Both the position numbers and the translations under genes were made by a program. A stretch of 64,000 nt of DNA from Lymantria dispar (taxonomy: Eukaryota; Arthropoda; Insecta; Lepidoptera; Erebidae). How positions within the stretch are numbered: position 1 is the first letter of the stretch; each line of letters starts with the position of its first letter. Location: contig CM063454.1 in the NCBI GenBank assembly GCA_032191425.1, positions 15,571,501-15,635,500 of the forward strand, given 5' to 3'. Below the pieces are notes generated by a model. The model searched no databases. It was given only the letters and a program-made list of their open reading frames with translations, and was not told where the DNA came from. Below are positions 33,061 through 43,274 of this stretch, piece after piece.

Positions 33061-33504
33061 ATATCTTGTATAAATATAGAACCTATGTAGCTAATTATAT
33101 CACCTGATTAAGCTGTTCATCCAAGCATATAATTATTGACGTCCTGCTGAATATAGTCCTCTCCAATGAGAGATAATGGCATGGTCGCGACAAGACAATT
33201 TTGAAACATTTACTGCCCAGTCGCTTGGTAGAACTTTGTTCTGTATTTATAGATTTCTCGGGTTAAGTAAGAGATGATACATTTTATCATTAGTCCGTTA
33301 TTACAAGATAAATAGCTACTTTATAGCATTTAAATATCAATATTTAGCTACTGGTTGCACTATAAATATTTTTAAATGCCGATTTGGACAAGGTTCTATA
33401 AAAGAAACTAAATATAATCGCTTTAAAAGAAAAGCCCTTTTTAAAACTTATCAGGCATTATTTTAAGCAATCTGTTAATAAGGTTACACTATAAATACTT
33501 TTCT
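33061..33504. other. Anonymous AT-rich DNA
   Basis: Nothing recognised. Confidence 0.5.
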
Positions 33505-33725
33505 ATATGGTGAAGGAGTAAGAATACAATTCACCACTCCTATCTTACCCGTGTATGTTGTAAAAGACGACTAAGGGATATATATGCACATAACACCGGT
33601 GCAAGAGAAGGAAAACATCATGTCTGACTAGCATGGTATTACTATACCTGGTCTGGTCTGGTCAAATTCTCTCCCATTGCGGAGGCCCGAGCCCAAAAGT
33701 GGGATGTATGTGGGCTGCGATGAAG
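33505..33725 (+). mobile_element. SINE-L copy
   Basis: GGTGAAGGAGTAAGAATAC to GTGGGATGTATGTGGGCTGC. The middle has a TGGTC triplication near 33651-33665. Confidence 0.85.
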
Positions 33726-34069
33726 TATCTTAACTGTAGGCGCTACTACTACTCTAAAATACAGGTTTTCTTTGAAAAATATTTAGCGTTAGAATATTTT
33801 TACGATATCTGGGTCTGACCTTATTATTTTCTATTTTATTTAAATACGTAATACCTATATGTATTTAAAAATTAATTGCTGTTCGTTAGTCTCGCTAAAA
33901 CTAAATATGGAAAATTGCGAGTAAAATACGAAAAACAATAATTTTATTTTCCCATACAAACCATTTCCGTTCCGTTCATACCTGTCAAACATTTAATGTT
34001 CATCCCGTCGGTTCGGCATTTTTGGCATAATTATATGTAGATCTAAATTAAAAAAGATTTTGGAATCGA
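33726..34069. other. Anonymous AT-rich DNA
   Basis: Nothing recognised. Confidence 0.5.
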
Positions 34070-34144
34070 TAAGAAAAGGCGGTATATCCCTTAGTCGTCT
34101 TTTACGATACACACGGGTATTCTTACTCTGTCACCGCACGGATA
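34070..34144 (-). mobile_element. SINE-L head fragment
   Basis: CCCTTAGTCGTCTTTTACGA...ACGGGTATTCTTACTCTGTCACCGCACGG; only the head third remains. Confidence 0.75.
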
Positions 34145-34145
34145 T

Positions 34146-34229
34146 ACTACTAATACTAAAACCAAACTGATAAATACTAAAACAAAATAATTACGAAAAA
34201 GGCGGTGCGAAGTTCGCCGAGTCAGCTAG
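34146..34229 (+). mobile_element. Helitron 3' end
   Basis: GCGGTGCGAAGTTCGCCGAG (with a GCGAA/TTCGC hairpin) then TCAGCTAG before T, the common lepidopteran Helitron 3' end. The 5' end is not identified. Confidence 0.6.
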
Positions 34230-34236
34230 TAATTAT

Positions 34237-34326
34237 TGTTAGAGCCGTTGAGCATTGAATCGCTGGGAGTGGGGATACCGAGCGGCGGGGACGAGCCTAT
34301 ATAAGCGGGCGCGCGGACCATTCGAG
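34237..34326 (+). promoter_or_regulatory. Left half of the array target: TATA-box promoter-like or LTR-like sequence
   Basis: GC-rich stretch with TATATAAG at 34298-34305 followed 13 bp later by CCATTCGAG. In the uninterrupted sequence it would continue at 41571 (AGAGCAGCAGCG...). The layout (TATA, CCATTC initiator-like word, then about 150 bp to AATAAAG at about 41720-41726) resembles a solo LTR, and TGTTAG at 34237 could be its start. No matching LTR end or target duplication was found, so this stays an inference. Confidence 0.45.
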
Positions 34327-34334
34327 GGCGCCAC

Positions 34335-35831
34335 CGCCCGATTAGTCTACTAAAAGGTCTAGGTAAGATCTACGAACGAATAGCTCTCAGTAGACTACGT
34401 ACATTCGCCGAGGCTAACAACCTCGTTCCCGACGCACAGTTTGGCTTTCGAGCTAAACACAGCTGCGTACAACAAGTTCACCGTTTGGTAGAATACACAA
34501 GTAGTCAGTTCATCATGAACAGATATACGGGTGTATTATTCCTAGACGTAGCGAAAGCATTCGACAAGGTTTGGCATGAAGGCCTAATCTACAAACTCTA
34601 TCTCCTCAAGATCCCTCACTACTTAATTCTCATTATACATGACTACTTAAGTCATCGCAGCTTTCGCTACAGGGTGGAAGGGACGTTGTCGACCCTCCAC
34701 CCTATCAAGGCCGGCGTCCCTCAGGGGTCGGTCCTCTCCCCATTTCTCTTCACGCTATACACTAGCGATATGCCCAAATTCAACCGGGTACATAAAGCGC
34801 TTTACGCTGATGACACCGCACTCTTTTGTGCTGGTAGATCCCCGACAACAATAGCCAAGACTCTCCAAACAGCGGTTACCGCCCTAGCCAATTGGTTTAG
34901 GAAATGGAGATTAGAAATCAACCCCGAGAAGAGTCAGGCGGTCATGTTCACTAGACGAACTGCCCGTTCCTACTCTATCGATAGCATTCCCCCCCTTAAA
35001 ATTTTCAACAAGCCGGTCACTTGGACCAGGCAGGCCAAATACTTGGGTGTGACCCTTGACGATCGACTCAGCTTCGCCCCTCACATAAAGCAAGTCCGCG
35101 CACGGGCAGCCTTTGTGATGGGCCGTCTCCACTGTCTACTCAACTCTAGGTCGCGTATGCCCCTGAGTAGCAAAGTCCGACTTTACACCACCTGCATACG
35201 GCCTATCATGACCTATGCCAGCGTGGTGTTCGCGCATGTTAAGCCACACAGGATCCACAGGCTACAGACACTACAAAATCGTTTCATGCGCCGAGCTACG
35301 GGAGCACCGTGGTTCATACGAAACGTCGATCTCCACATCGACCTCGGACTGCCGACCATCAAGCAGTTTATGAAACGGTGCTCTCAGAGCTACTTTGACT
35401 CTGCCATGACACACCCCAACCAACTAGTGGTTGAGGCGGCTTCCTATAGACCCTCCAAAATCTCCTCCATCCGACGTCCTCGTCACGTCCTCGACGAAGA
35501 GGAAGACAACATCACACTCGCTCAACAAAGAGCCTACACGGCCCGCGAGGCCTTAACAAATAAATATCCGCGGTTCCGCCCTCGCCGTCGAGGTGCGAAA
35601 CCGCGCCGCGCAAAAGTCACTACTAAAAACGTGGGCACGCCCACTTTGCCTCCAGCGACGCCCCAAGCCGAGGTCCGTTCCCCACAGGGGGAGCCCTTGG
35701 GCGATGTCACTTAGCATACTTTTCTCCGGGTTGAGAGCCCTCAGCGCTCACCCATAGTCCGCGTCAAGCTGTCAAGGCCATCTGCGGCCAACAGCTGTAC
35801 ACACACAAAAAAAAAAAAAAAAAAAAAAAAA
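34335..35831 (+). mobile_element. J1: jockey-clade LINE, first (youngest) member of the array
   Basis: 5'-truncated inside the RT (CGCCCGATTAGTCTAC encodes RPISLL), ends in 25 A (35807-35831). Preceded by CATTCGAGGGCGCCAC (34319-34334) and followed by the same 16 bases (35832-35847), i.e. a perfect 16-bp target duplication. Nearly identical to J3. Confidence 0.93.
34336..35714 (+). pseudogene. J1 reverse transcriptase, 5'-truncated
   Basis: RT from RPISLL near the 5' break, through QFGFRAKHSCVQQVHRLVEY, motif A LFLDVAKAFDKVWHEGL, AGVPQGSVLSPFLF, catalytic YADDT, NPEKSQAVMF, KYLGVTLDDRLSF, then the C-terminal region and a basic end (RFRPRRRGAKPRRAK). The stretch from 34485 to the stop at 35712-35714 is open (409 codons) and keeps all RT catalytic residues seen. 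The N-terminal RT fingers and the whole endonuclease are missing, so it cannot be a working ORF2. Confidence 0.88.
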
Positions 35832-35847
35832 CATTCGAGGGCGCCAC

Positions 35848-37663
35848 GTCGATAGGGAAGTGGTGTGGCGAGCCTCTCTCCCACAACCGCCGCTAGATAC
35901 AGAATTAGGTAGGGACGACGCCCCAAGTCAGCCTATCCCAGCAGTCACCATAGATGAAGTAGTTTCGATCGTCAAGGGACTACGCCCTAGGAAAGCCCCC
36001 GGTTCGGACGGCATAACCAATAGAGTTATTAAACTTTTTCCCACGTCCCTACTGGTCCTTCTGACCTGCATTTTCAACGCAGCGCTCAATAACAAAATCT
36101 TTCCCGCTCAGTGGAAAGAAGCCGTGGTAATAGGAATCCACAAACCCGGCAAGAACCGATCCGAACCCAGTAGTTACAGGCCGATAAGTCTTCTTAACGG
36201 TCTTAGCAAAATGTACGAGCGCGTAATCCACCAAAGACTAAGAATCTTCGCCGAGGAAAACCACCTCATACCACACGAGCAGTTTGGCTTTAGACCCAAA
36301 CACTCGTGAGTCCATCAAGTCCATCGTATCGTGGAAAGCATCAACGTAAAACTGCAACGCAACCTTTTTACGGGGATACTCTTCTTCGATGTAGCCAAAG
36401 CCTTCGACAAGGTATGGCATAATGGCCTTATCTTCAAGTTATTCCAACTAGGAATTCCCCACTACCTCGTAATTATCATACGAGACTTTCTAACAAATCG
36501 TAGCTTCCGCTACAGAGTAGAAGGGACACTCTCTTCCCCGCACCCGATCAGAGCTGGCGTACCGCAAGGTTCAGTCCTCTCACCCCTTCTATTCTCGCTA
36601 TATACTAGCGACATCCCCAAGTCTAAGCTCGTGCAGTCAGCCCTCTACGCTGACGACACAGCTATATTCGTATCCGGGCTTAACCCGGACGCCGTCACTC
36701 GTAATCTCCAAACTGCAGCTACTGCCCTTGGCAAATGGTTCCGGAAATGGAGAATAGACATTAACCCAGAAAAGAGTCAGGCGGTCATGTTTCACAGGAG
36801 ACGTGCCGACCTGCACCCCCCCGATAGCTTCACTCCAGTCCGCATTTTTGACAAGCCCATCCCCTGGGCGTCAAATGCCAAGTACCTAGGCGTCACCCTT
36901 GACAATCGTCTCAGCTTCGCTCGACACATAACCACTGTGCGCTCGCGTGCAGCGTTCGTTATGGGTCGTTTACACAACTTACTCAACCCAAAGAGTAAGC
37001 TGTCGCTCAAATGCAAAATCCGTCTTTACACTGCCTGCATACGCCCCATCATGTTGTATGCCAGTGTAGTATTCGCTCACGTTAGGCCACACAGGATCCA
37101 TAGGCTACAAACACTTCAGAATAGGTTCATGCGTAAGGCTACGGGCGCACCGTGGTTCATACGCAATGCCGATCTCCACATCGACTTGCACTTGCCGACC
37201 ATCAGGCAATATATGAAACAGTGTGCCCGTAGATATTTTGATTCTGCCACAACACACCCCAACCCCTTAGTGGTCGCTGCGACCAACTATATCCCGTCCC
37301 GCATCTCGAAGGTCACTCGACCGAGACTTTCTCTCGACGAGCCCGACAACGAGATCACGATAGCTCAGAATACAGCATACACGGCCCGCGAAGCCGCAAC
37401 AAAGAAAAGACCACGGTTCCGTCCTCGCCGTCGAGGTGCGAAACCGTGCCGCGCAAAAATAAATAAATCTAAAGTGGGACCTCCCACATTGCTCTCAGCA
37501 ACGCCCCGAGCCGAGGTTCGTACCCCACAGGGGGTGCCCTTGGGCCCCGTTGCTTAAATTTTTTGGGTTGAGAGCCCTCAGCGCTCACCACTAGTCCGCG
37601 TAAGGATGTAACAGCCATCTGAGGCTAACACTCCTTGTCAGAACAAAAAAAAAAAAAAAAAAA
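35848..37663 (+). mobile_element. J2: jockey-clade LINE, second member of the array
   Basis: Starts GTCGATAGGGAAG after CATTCGAGGGCGCCAC (35832-35847; the CCAC is the first part of J2 itself under the nested-insertion model) and ends in 19 A (37645-37663). A distinct subfamily from J1/J3. Followed by CATTCGAGGGCG at 37664-37675. Confidence 0.92.
35860..37557 (+). pseudogene. J2 reverse transcriptase with one premature stop
   Basis: Encodes RT fingers (KAPGSDGITNRVIK), SYRPISLLNGLSKMYERV, QFGFRPKHS, then TGA at 36307-36309 where J1 has TGC (cysteine of KHSC), and continues with motif A LFFDVAKAFDKVWHNGL, AGVPQGSVLSPLLF, YADDT, KYLGVTLDNRLSF, and the basic C-terminus (RFRPRRRGAKPCRAK) to a stop at 37555-37557. 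Apart from that nonsense codon the RT looks intact. The endonuclease is absent. Confidence 0.87.
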
Positions 37664-37675
37664 CATTCGAGGGCG

Positions 37676-38737
37676 AGTCAGTTCATCATGAACAGATATA
37701 CGGGTGTATTATTCCTAGACGTAGCGAAAGCATTCGACAAGGTTTGGCATGAAGGCCTAATCTACAAACTCTATCTCCTCAAGATCCCTCACTACTTAAT
37801 TCTCATAATACATGACTACTTAAGTCATCGCAGCTTTCGCTACAGGGTGGAAGGGACGTTGTCGACCTCCCACCCTATCAAGGCCGGCGTCCCTCAGGGG
37901 TCGGTCCTCTCCCCATTTCTCTTCACGCTATACACTAGCGATATGCCCAAATTCAACCGGATACATAAAGCGCTTCACGCTGATGACACCGCACTCTTTT
38001 GTGCTGGTAGATCCCCGACAACAGTAGCCAAGACTCTCCAAACAGCGGTTACCGCCCTAGCCAATTGGTTTAGGAAATGGAGATTAGAAATCAACCCCGA
38101 GAAGAGTCAGGCGGTCATGTTCACTAGACGAACTGCCCGTTCCTACTCTATCGACAGCATTCCCTCCCTTAAAATTTTCAACAAGCCGGTCACTTGGACC
38201 AGGCAGGCCAAATACTTGGGTGTGACCCTTGACGATCGACTCAGCTTCGCCCCTCACATAAAGCAAGTCCGCGCACGGGCAGCCTTTGTGATGGGCCGTC
38301 TCCACTGTCTACTCAACTCTAGGTCGCGTATGCCCCTGAGTAACAAAATCCGACTATACACCACCTGCATACGGCCTATCATGACATAGGTCATGAAACG
38401 GTGCTCTCAGAGCTACTTTGACTCTGCCATGACACACCCCAACCAACTAGTGGTTGGGGCGGCTTCCTATAGAACCTCCAAAATCTCCTCCATCCGACGT
38501 CCTCGTCACGTCCTCGACGAAGAGGACGACAATATCACACTCGCTCAACAAAGAGCCTACACGGCCCGCGAGGCCTTAACAAATAAATATCCGCGGTTCC
38601 GCCCTCGCCGTCGAGGTGCGAAACCGCGCCGCGCAAAAGTCACTACTAAAAACGTGGGCACGCCCACTTTGCCTCCAGCGACGCCCCAAGCCGAGGTCCG
38701 TTCCCCACAGGGGGAGCCCTTGGGCGATGTCGCTTAG
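37676..38737 (+). pseudogene. J3 reverse transcriptase, internally deleted
   Basis: Begins just before motif A (LFLDVAKAFDKVWHEGL). The catalytic box reads HADDT, a Y-to-H change from TAC to CAC relative to J1. After RPIMT a deletion of about 150 bp compared with J1 (35217-35365) creates TAG near 38387-38389; the frame resumes at MKRCSQSYFDSAMTH and reaches the basic C-terminus at 38737. Non-functional. Confidence 0.88.
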
Positions 38738-38851
38738 CATACTTTTCTCCGGGTTGAGAGCCCTCAGCGCTCACCCATAGTCCGCGTCAAGCTGTCAAGG
38801 CCATCTGCGGCCAACAGCTGTACAAACACAAAAAAAAAAAAAAAAAAAAAA
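37676..38851 (+). mobile_element. J3: jockey-clade LINE, third member of the array
   Basis: Starts AGTCAGTTCATCATG right after CATTCGAGGGCG (37664-37675) and ends in 22 A (38830-38851), followed by CATTCGAGGGCG (38852-38863): a 12-bp target duplication. Very close to J1 in sequence, with an internal deletion. Confidence 0.92.
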
Positions 38852-38859
38852 CATTCGAG

Positions 38860-40902
38860 GGCGGTTAAAACGGCTATAAATGAGTTTAGGCAAAATGAAT
38901 GGGACGCCACCCTAAGCGAACTGGAGCCTTCGCACCAGGCTTACTGGCGGCTAGCCCGTTCTTTCAAAGAGGATACGGTGTCCACCATGCCACCCTTAAA
39001 CCGCCCCAATCAACCGCCGGCGTTCGATGACGATGAAAAGTCTGAATGTCTGGCGGCCGACCTTGAGCAGCAATGTACGTCGAGTACACAACACACAGAC
39101 GCGCGACACACCGACACCGTTAACAGCGAAGTGAAACGATGTACATCGCGTACGCGTACCGCAGACGCTGAGCCACAAGAGCCTATACCAACAGCGACAG
39201 TGGAGGAGGTTCAGTCGATTGTTAGAGGTCTCCACCCTAGGAAATCCCCCGGTTCGGACGGTATTTCTAACAGAGTTATTAAACTCTTCCCTCATTCATT
39301 ATTATTAATATTAACAGCAATTATTAACGCCGCATTAGTTAATTACATATTTCCTAAACAATGGAAAAAAGCCGTGGTAATAGGTATACCTAAACCCGGC
39401 AAGCGACGTACCGAACCGTCATCATATCGCCCGATTAGCTTATTAAACAGTTTAGGTAAAATTTATGAGCGCGTACTACTTAGTAGGCTAAGAAAGTGCG
39501 CTGAGGAAAACAACCTCATCCCGCCGATTCAGTTCGGCTTTCGCACGCAACACTCTTGCGTTCAGCAAGTACATCGAATAGTCGAGTATACAAGTTATAA
39601 ACTGCAACGCGGTTTATATACGGGTATGCTTCTATTTGATGTAGAAAAAGCGTTTGACAAAGTCTGGCATAACGGCCTTATTTTCAAGTTAATAAAGCTC
39701 AAAATCCCCCACTATTTAGTTATGATAGTTAGGGACTTCCTACTCGAGCGTAGCTTTCGCTACAGAGTGGAAGGTACTTTATTAGCACCGCACAAACTAG
39801 AACCCGGCGTCCCCCAGGGATCGTTGCTCTCTCCAATTCTCTTCTCGCTGTTCACCAGCGACATACCCCAACATAGTAGAATACGAACAGCATTATTCGC
39901 TGACGACACTGCCATCTTCTATGCAGGTCAATCTCCCTCAACAGTGACAACCGTTCTCCAAACAGCGGCTACCGCCCTAGCCAAATGGACTAGGAAATGG
40001 AGAATCGGTATAAACCCCACCAAAAGCCAGGCGATCATATTTCATAAGGGGATAGATTGCCGCTACCCAATGGCTGAATATCCACAGATAAAGATGTCCG
40101 ACCAACCCATCCCCTGGACAAGGGAGGTCAAATATCTGGGTGTGACCTTGGACAGACGACTGACCTTCGGTCCTCACATAGGGCGAGTCCGCGCGCGCGC
40201 AGCCCTAGTGCTAGGATGGTTACACAGCTTAGTACACGCAAAGTCTAAGCTATCTCTCCGTAATAAAGATTATACACCGCTTGTATACGTCCTATCATGA
40301 CGTATGCAAGTGTAGTGTTTACACAAGCGAAGCCACGCAGGCTACATCGGCTACAGGCATTACAGAATAGGTTCATGCGCCAAGCAACGGGAGCACCGTG
40401 GTACATGCGCAATGTGGATCTTCACATAGATCTTGGCTTGCCGACCATCAGGCAATTCATGAAACAGTGCTCCCGCCGCTACTTCGACTCTGCCGCGACA
40501 CACCCGAACCCATTAGTGGTAAGGGCGGCTTCTTACATCCCCTCTAAAATGTCCGCGATTAAACAACCGCGACTAATACTCGACGAACCCGACGACACTA
40601 TAACGCTCGCCCAGACTGAGGCATACACAGCCCGCGCGGCCTTGACAAATAGTAGTAAATATCCACGTTACCGCCCCCGCCGACGGGGAAGGAAGATGTG
40701 TCGCGTTAAAATCATAAACGTGGGAGTGCCCACTTTGCCAGCGACCGCCCGAGCCGAGGCCCGTACCCCACAGGGGGTGCCCTCGGGATGGGTCGCTTAA
40801 CTTTAAGCGGGTTGAGAGCCCTCAGCGCTCACCCACCAGTCCGGGTAAAGTTGTCACAGCCATCTGAGGCTAACAACTAAGTCACACAAAAAAAAAAAAA
40901 AA
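38860..40902 (+). mobile_element. J4: jockey-clade LINE, fourth and longest member of the array
   Basis: Starts GGCGGTTAAAACGG after CATTCGAG (38852-38859), ends in 15 A (40888-40902), followed by CATTCGAG (40903-40910). Its first bases GGCG are what the later target copies to its left carry. Similar to the lone copy J6 at 44350-45915. Confidence 0.92.
38867..40800 (+). pseudogene. J4 linker and reverse transcriptase, one frameshift
   Basis: Covers the region between endonuclease and RT (AINEFRQNEWDATLSELEPSHQAYWRLARSF and a long polar stretch) and the complete RT: KSPGSDGISNRVIK, SYRPISLLNSLGKIYERV, QFGFRTQHSCVQQVHR, LLFDVEKAFDKVWHNGL (motif A), PGVPQGSLLSPILF, FADDT (YADD variant with F), KYLGVTLDRRLTF. 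A frameshift at about 40265-40297 moves to the frame ending at 40800 with basic PRYRPRRRGRKMCRVK. No endonuclease motif upstream. Confidence 0.87.
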
Positions 40903-40910
40903 CATTCGAG

Positions 40911-41562
40911 AGAAAAGTCCGATTATACACTACCTGCATACGGCCGATCATGACGTATGCCAGTGCAGTGTTCGCGCACGTTAGGCCAAACAGGATCCAC
41001 AGGTTACAAACACTACAAAATAGATTCATGCGACGGGCAACGGGAGCACCGTGGTTCGTTCGTAATGTCGATCTACACATCAACCTCGAATTGCCGACCA
41101 TCAGGCAGTATATGAAGCGTTGCTCCCAGCGCTATTTTGACTCTGCCACGACTCACCCCAATCCACTAGTGGTTGGGGCGGTAAACTACGTCCTCTCAAA
41201 AATATCCGCGGTCCGACGACCCCGTAATCTCCTTGAAGAAGGGGATGATGCCATTACGATCGCCCAAGAAAGGGCCTACACAGCTCGCGCAGCGATAACA
41301 CATAAAACTCCGCGGTATCGGCCTCGCCGACGAGGTCGAAAACCGCGCCGCGTAAAAATCATTAACCTAAACGTGGCCACGCCCACTTTGCTTTCAGCGA
41401 CGCCCCGAGCCGAGGTCCGTTCCCCACAGGGGGAGCCCTCGGGCGATGGTCGCTTAACTTACTTACCGGGTTGAGAGCCTTCCGCTCGCCCATTGCCCGC
41501 GTTAAGCTGTCAAGGTCATCTGCGACCAACAGCTAAATACACAAAAAAAAAAAAAAAAAAAC
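40911..41562 (+). mobile_element. J5: jockey-clade LINE, fifth (oldest) member of the array
   Basis: Short copy starting AGAAAAGTCCGATTATAC after CATTCGAG (40903-40910) and ending in 19 A (41543-41561), followed by CATTCGAG (41563-41570) and the right flank AGAGCAGCAGCG. A third sequence variant. Confidence 0.9.
40914..41474 (+). pseudogene. J5 ORF C-terminal end
   Basis: Encodes the region after the RT: RPIMTYASAVFAHVRP, HRLQTLQNRFMRRATGAPWF, LPTIRQYMKRCSQRYFDSATTHPN and the basic PRYRPRRRGRKPRRVK. The normal stop region has shifted frame by one base (GGGCGATGGTCGC), so the frame runs on to 41474. Confidence 0.85.
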
Positions 41563-41570
41563 CATTCGAG

Positions 41571-41760
41571 AGAGCAGCAGCGTACAGTACACTTGGAAAG
41601 GGAAAACTCTGTTCGACCTAGTAGCTAATCTGCCTTGTGTATATAGTTGCCTTATATATTTCTGTCCATTTATCTTTTATTTAATAGTCTCTTGTTATAA
41701 AATTTAAGTGTTTTGTATAATAAAGAAATAAGTTGCCGTTAGGCAATCTTTGTATTTTTT
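41571..41760 (+). promoter_or_regulatory. Right half of the array target
   Basis: AGAGCAGCAGCGTACAGTAC... continues the sequence broken at 34326. Contains AATAAAG near 41720-41726, a possible poly(A) signal of an LTR or short transcript. No coding region seen. Confidence 0.4.
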
Positions 41761-42039
41761 TAAATAATTAAATTCATTAGTCCTAAAATTATATATTATT
41801 TTGTCAAATCTGAGATAATGCTATTACTTATACATTACAATACGTTTTATGGTTTTGACGGACAGGTGAAAATATCACGTAACTCTTAAATTTTATTGAA
41901 TATATTAGCGTTATATAAAATAATTTTCGTAAAGTATAGTAAACGGGTTTATCATATAAAAGTGGTTTACGTGTGTTATAACAGTGGTGTACGTTTTCAT
42001 ATTCTGCCAAAATTGCCGAGGAATCATAACATGGTTGTT
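41761..42039. other. Anonymous AT-rich DNA
   Basis: Nothing recognised. Confidence 0.5.
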
Positions 42040-42050
42040 AGCGCTCAATT

Positions 42051-42240
42051 GTACCCCACGTAGGGGGTATTCCGTCGGGCCGACCACTGACGACAAGTAA
42101 ACCTGCTCCAGTGGTCGGCCCAATGACGAAGGAGAGGTGGTTTTCGGGTGGGTTGCGGGAGTTGCGTGCTTAAGCCCCTCTGTCGCCCCGGAGGGAGTGG
42201 TGCGGAGGCGCGTCGACCGCAGCTCACCCACAAGAAAAAA
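42051..42240 (+). mobile_element. R1-A solo 3' tail with 11-bp target duplication
   Basis: 190-bp insertion flanked by perfect AGCGCTCAATT at 42040-42050 and 42241-42251. Carries SL1 and SL2 (GGTGGGTTGCGG / CCGCAGCTCACC, every position able to pair) and a short A-rich end. No ORF2 codons. Confidence 0.95.
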
Positions 42241-42461
42241 AGCGCTCAATTAATGATTACGACTTGATATACTGACAGATAGTGACTATGAATAAACTAC
42301 TAAATATGAAGAAGCGTAATATTATTAAGTAAAGAATAAAATTGTTGAACAACCTTATGAAATTTTTAATTTGATTTTAAATCATCAATCAGTTAAACTG
42401 ATGCTATCGTTGCTAAAGTTTCAGTAAAATAAAAAAAAGATGTTTCTCGTTTTAAATATTT

Positions 42462-42545
42462 GCTCAAATACCAAAATTTGAATAAAATATAAATTGTAAG
42501 TACATACTTACAATTTATATTTTATTCAAATTTTGGTATTTGAGC
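42462..42545. repeat. Perfect palindrome: 41-bp arms, 2-base loop
   Basis: Arm 42462-42502 starts GCTCAAATACCAAAATTTG; arm 42505-42545 is its exact reverse complement; loop CA. No other copy in the window. Confidence 0.97.
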
Positions 42546-42589
42546 TTAAATTAAAATGACTACTATAACCATTCGTAGACATCAAATGT

Positions 42590-42735
42590 AATTGTTGGTT
42601 TTATATCGAGGATGCCTTCTCTTACACAGAAGTTACATGCATATTTTATCTCTTAGTCGTCTTTTACCAAGATATCTTGGTAAAAGATGACGAAGACGTG
42701 AATTGTATTCTTACTCCCGTCATCACAAGGAAAAT
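42590..42735 (-). mobile_element. SINE-L fragment rearranged into a palindrome
   Basis: TTGGTTTTATATCGAGGATGCC and GTGAATTGTATTCTTACTCC belong to SINE-L, but 42652-42695 is a near-perfect inverted repeat centred at 42673/42674 (CTTTTACCAAGAT / ATCTTGGTAAAAG exact at the core) in place of the usual TTTACGACACCCACGG. Confidence 0.8.
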
Positions 42736-42925
42736 AAAAAGACAAATATTACAAATGAACATATTTTATTGTTTCATAATGAATAGGTTATTAATAAAAG
42801 TAAAAGAATATCTATTTAACTTTTTAATGGTATATGTATACATATATGTATAAATAAGTATAAAGGCATCTGATTACATGTCTTGCCTTTTATAACCTTG
42901 AATCTGCAGGTATTTATATAACTAA

Positions 42926-43243
42926 CTAGCAACCCGCCCTCGCTTCGCTTCGGTTTCTGTCGTCTTTCCTGCGTAGTTCCCGTTCCCGTGGGAATACCGG
43001 GGTAACATATAGCCTAGTTTACGCCCTGATATTATAGCTTTCCATTGGTGAAAGAATTTTTGAAATCGGTTCAGCCGTTTTGAAGATTACCCGGAACAAA
43101 CAGACAGACAGACAGACAAACAGACAAAAAAAATATAAAGTGTATTTTAGGCATAAGTATAGTCCAAATAACCGTGTGAGCATGAAAAAGCCTATTATTT
43201 TGACATTACAAACAGACACTCCAATTTTATTTATTGGTATAGA
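42926..43243 (-). mobile_element. Heli-1 Helitron, complete non-autonomous copy
   Basis: CTAGCAACCCGCCC...GGTATAGA between A (42925) and T (43244). Contains (CAGA)n near 43099-43125. Confidence 0.88.
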
Positions 43244-43274
43244 TAAACCGCTATTCAAAATTATTTATCATCAG

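Noticed and set aside
34319..41570. CRISPR-like or satellite array because CATTCGAG recurs at intervals
   Set aside because: Intervals are 650-2040 bp and each is filled by a recognisable LINE with poly(A); the word is a target duplication.
34319..41570. Telomeric HeT-A/TART-like array
   Set aside because: Head-to-tail jockey elements resemble it, but here each junction has a target word and the same non-telomeric sequence continues on both sides.
34237..41760. Firm call of a solo LTR
   Set aside because: TATA, initiator-like word and poly(A) signal fit, but no matched TG...CA ends or target duplication could be found; left as an inference.
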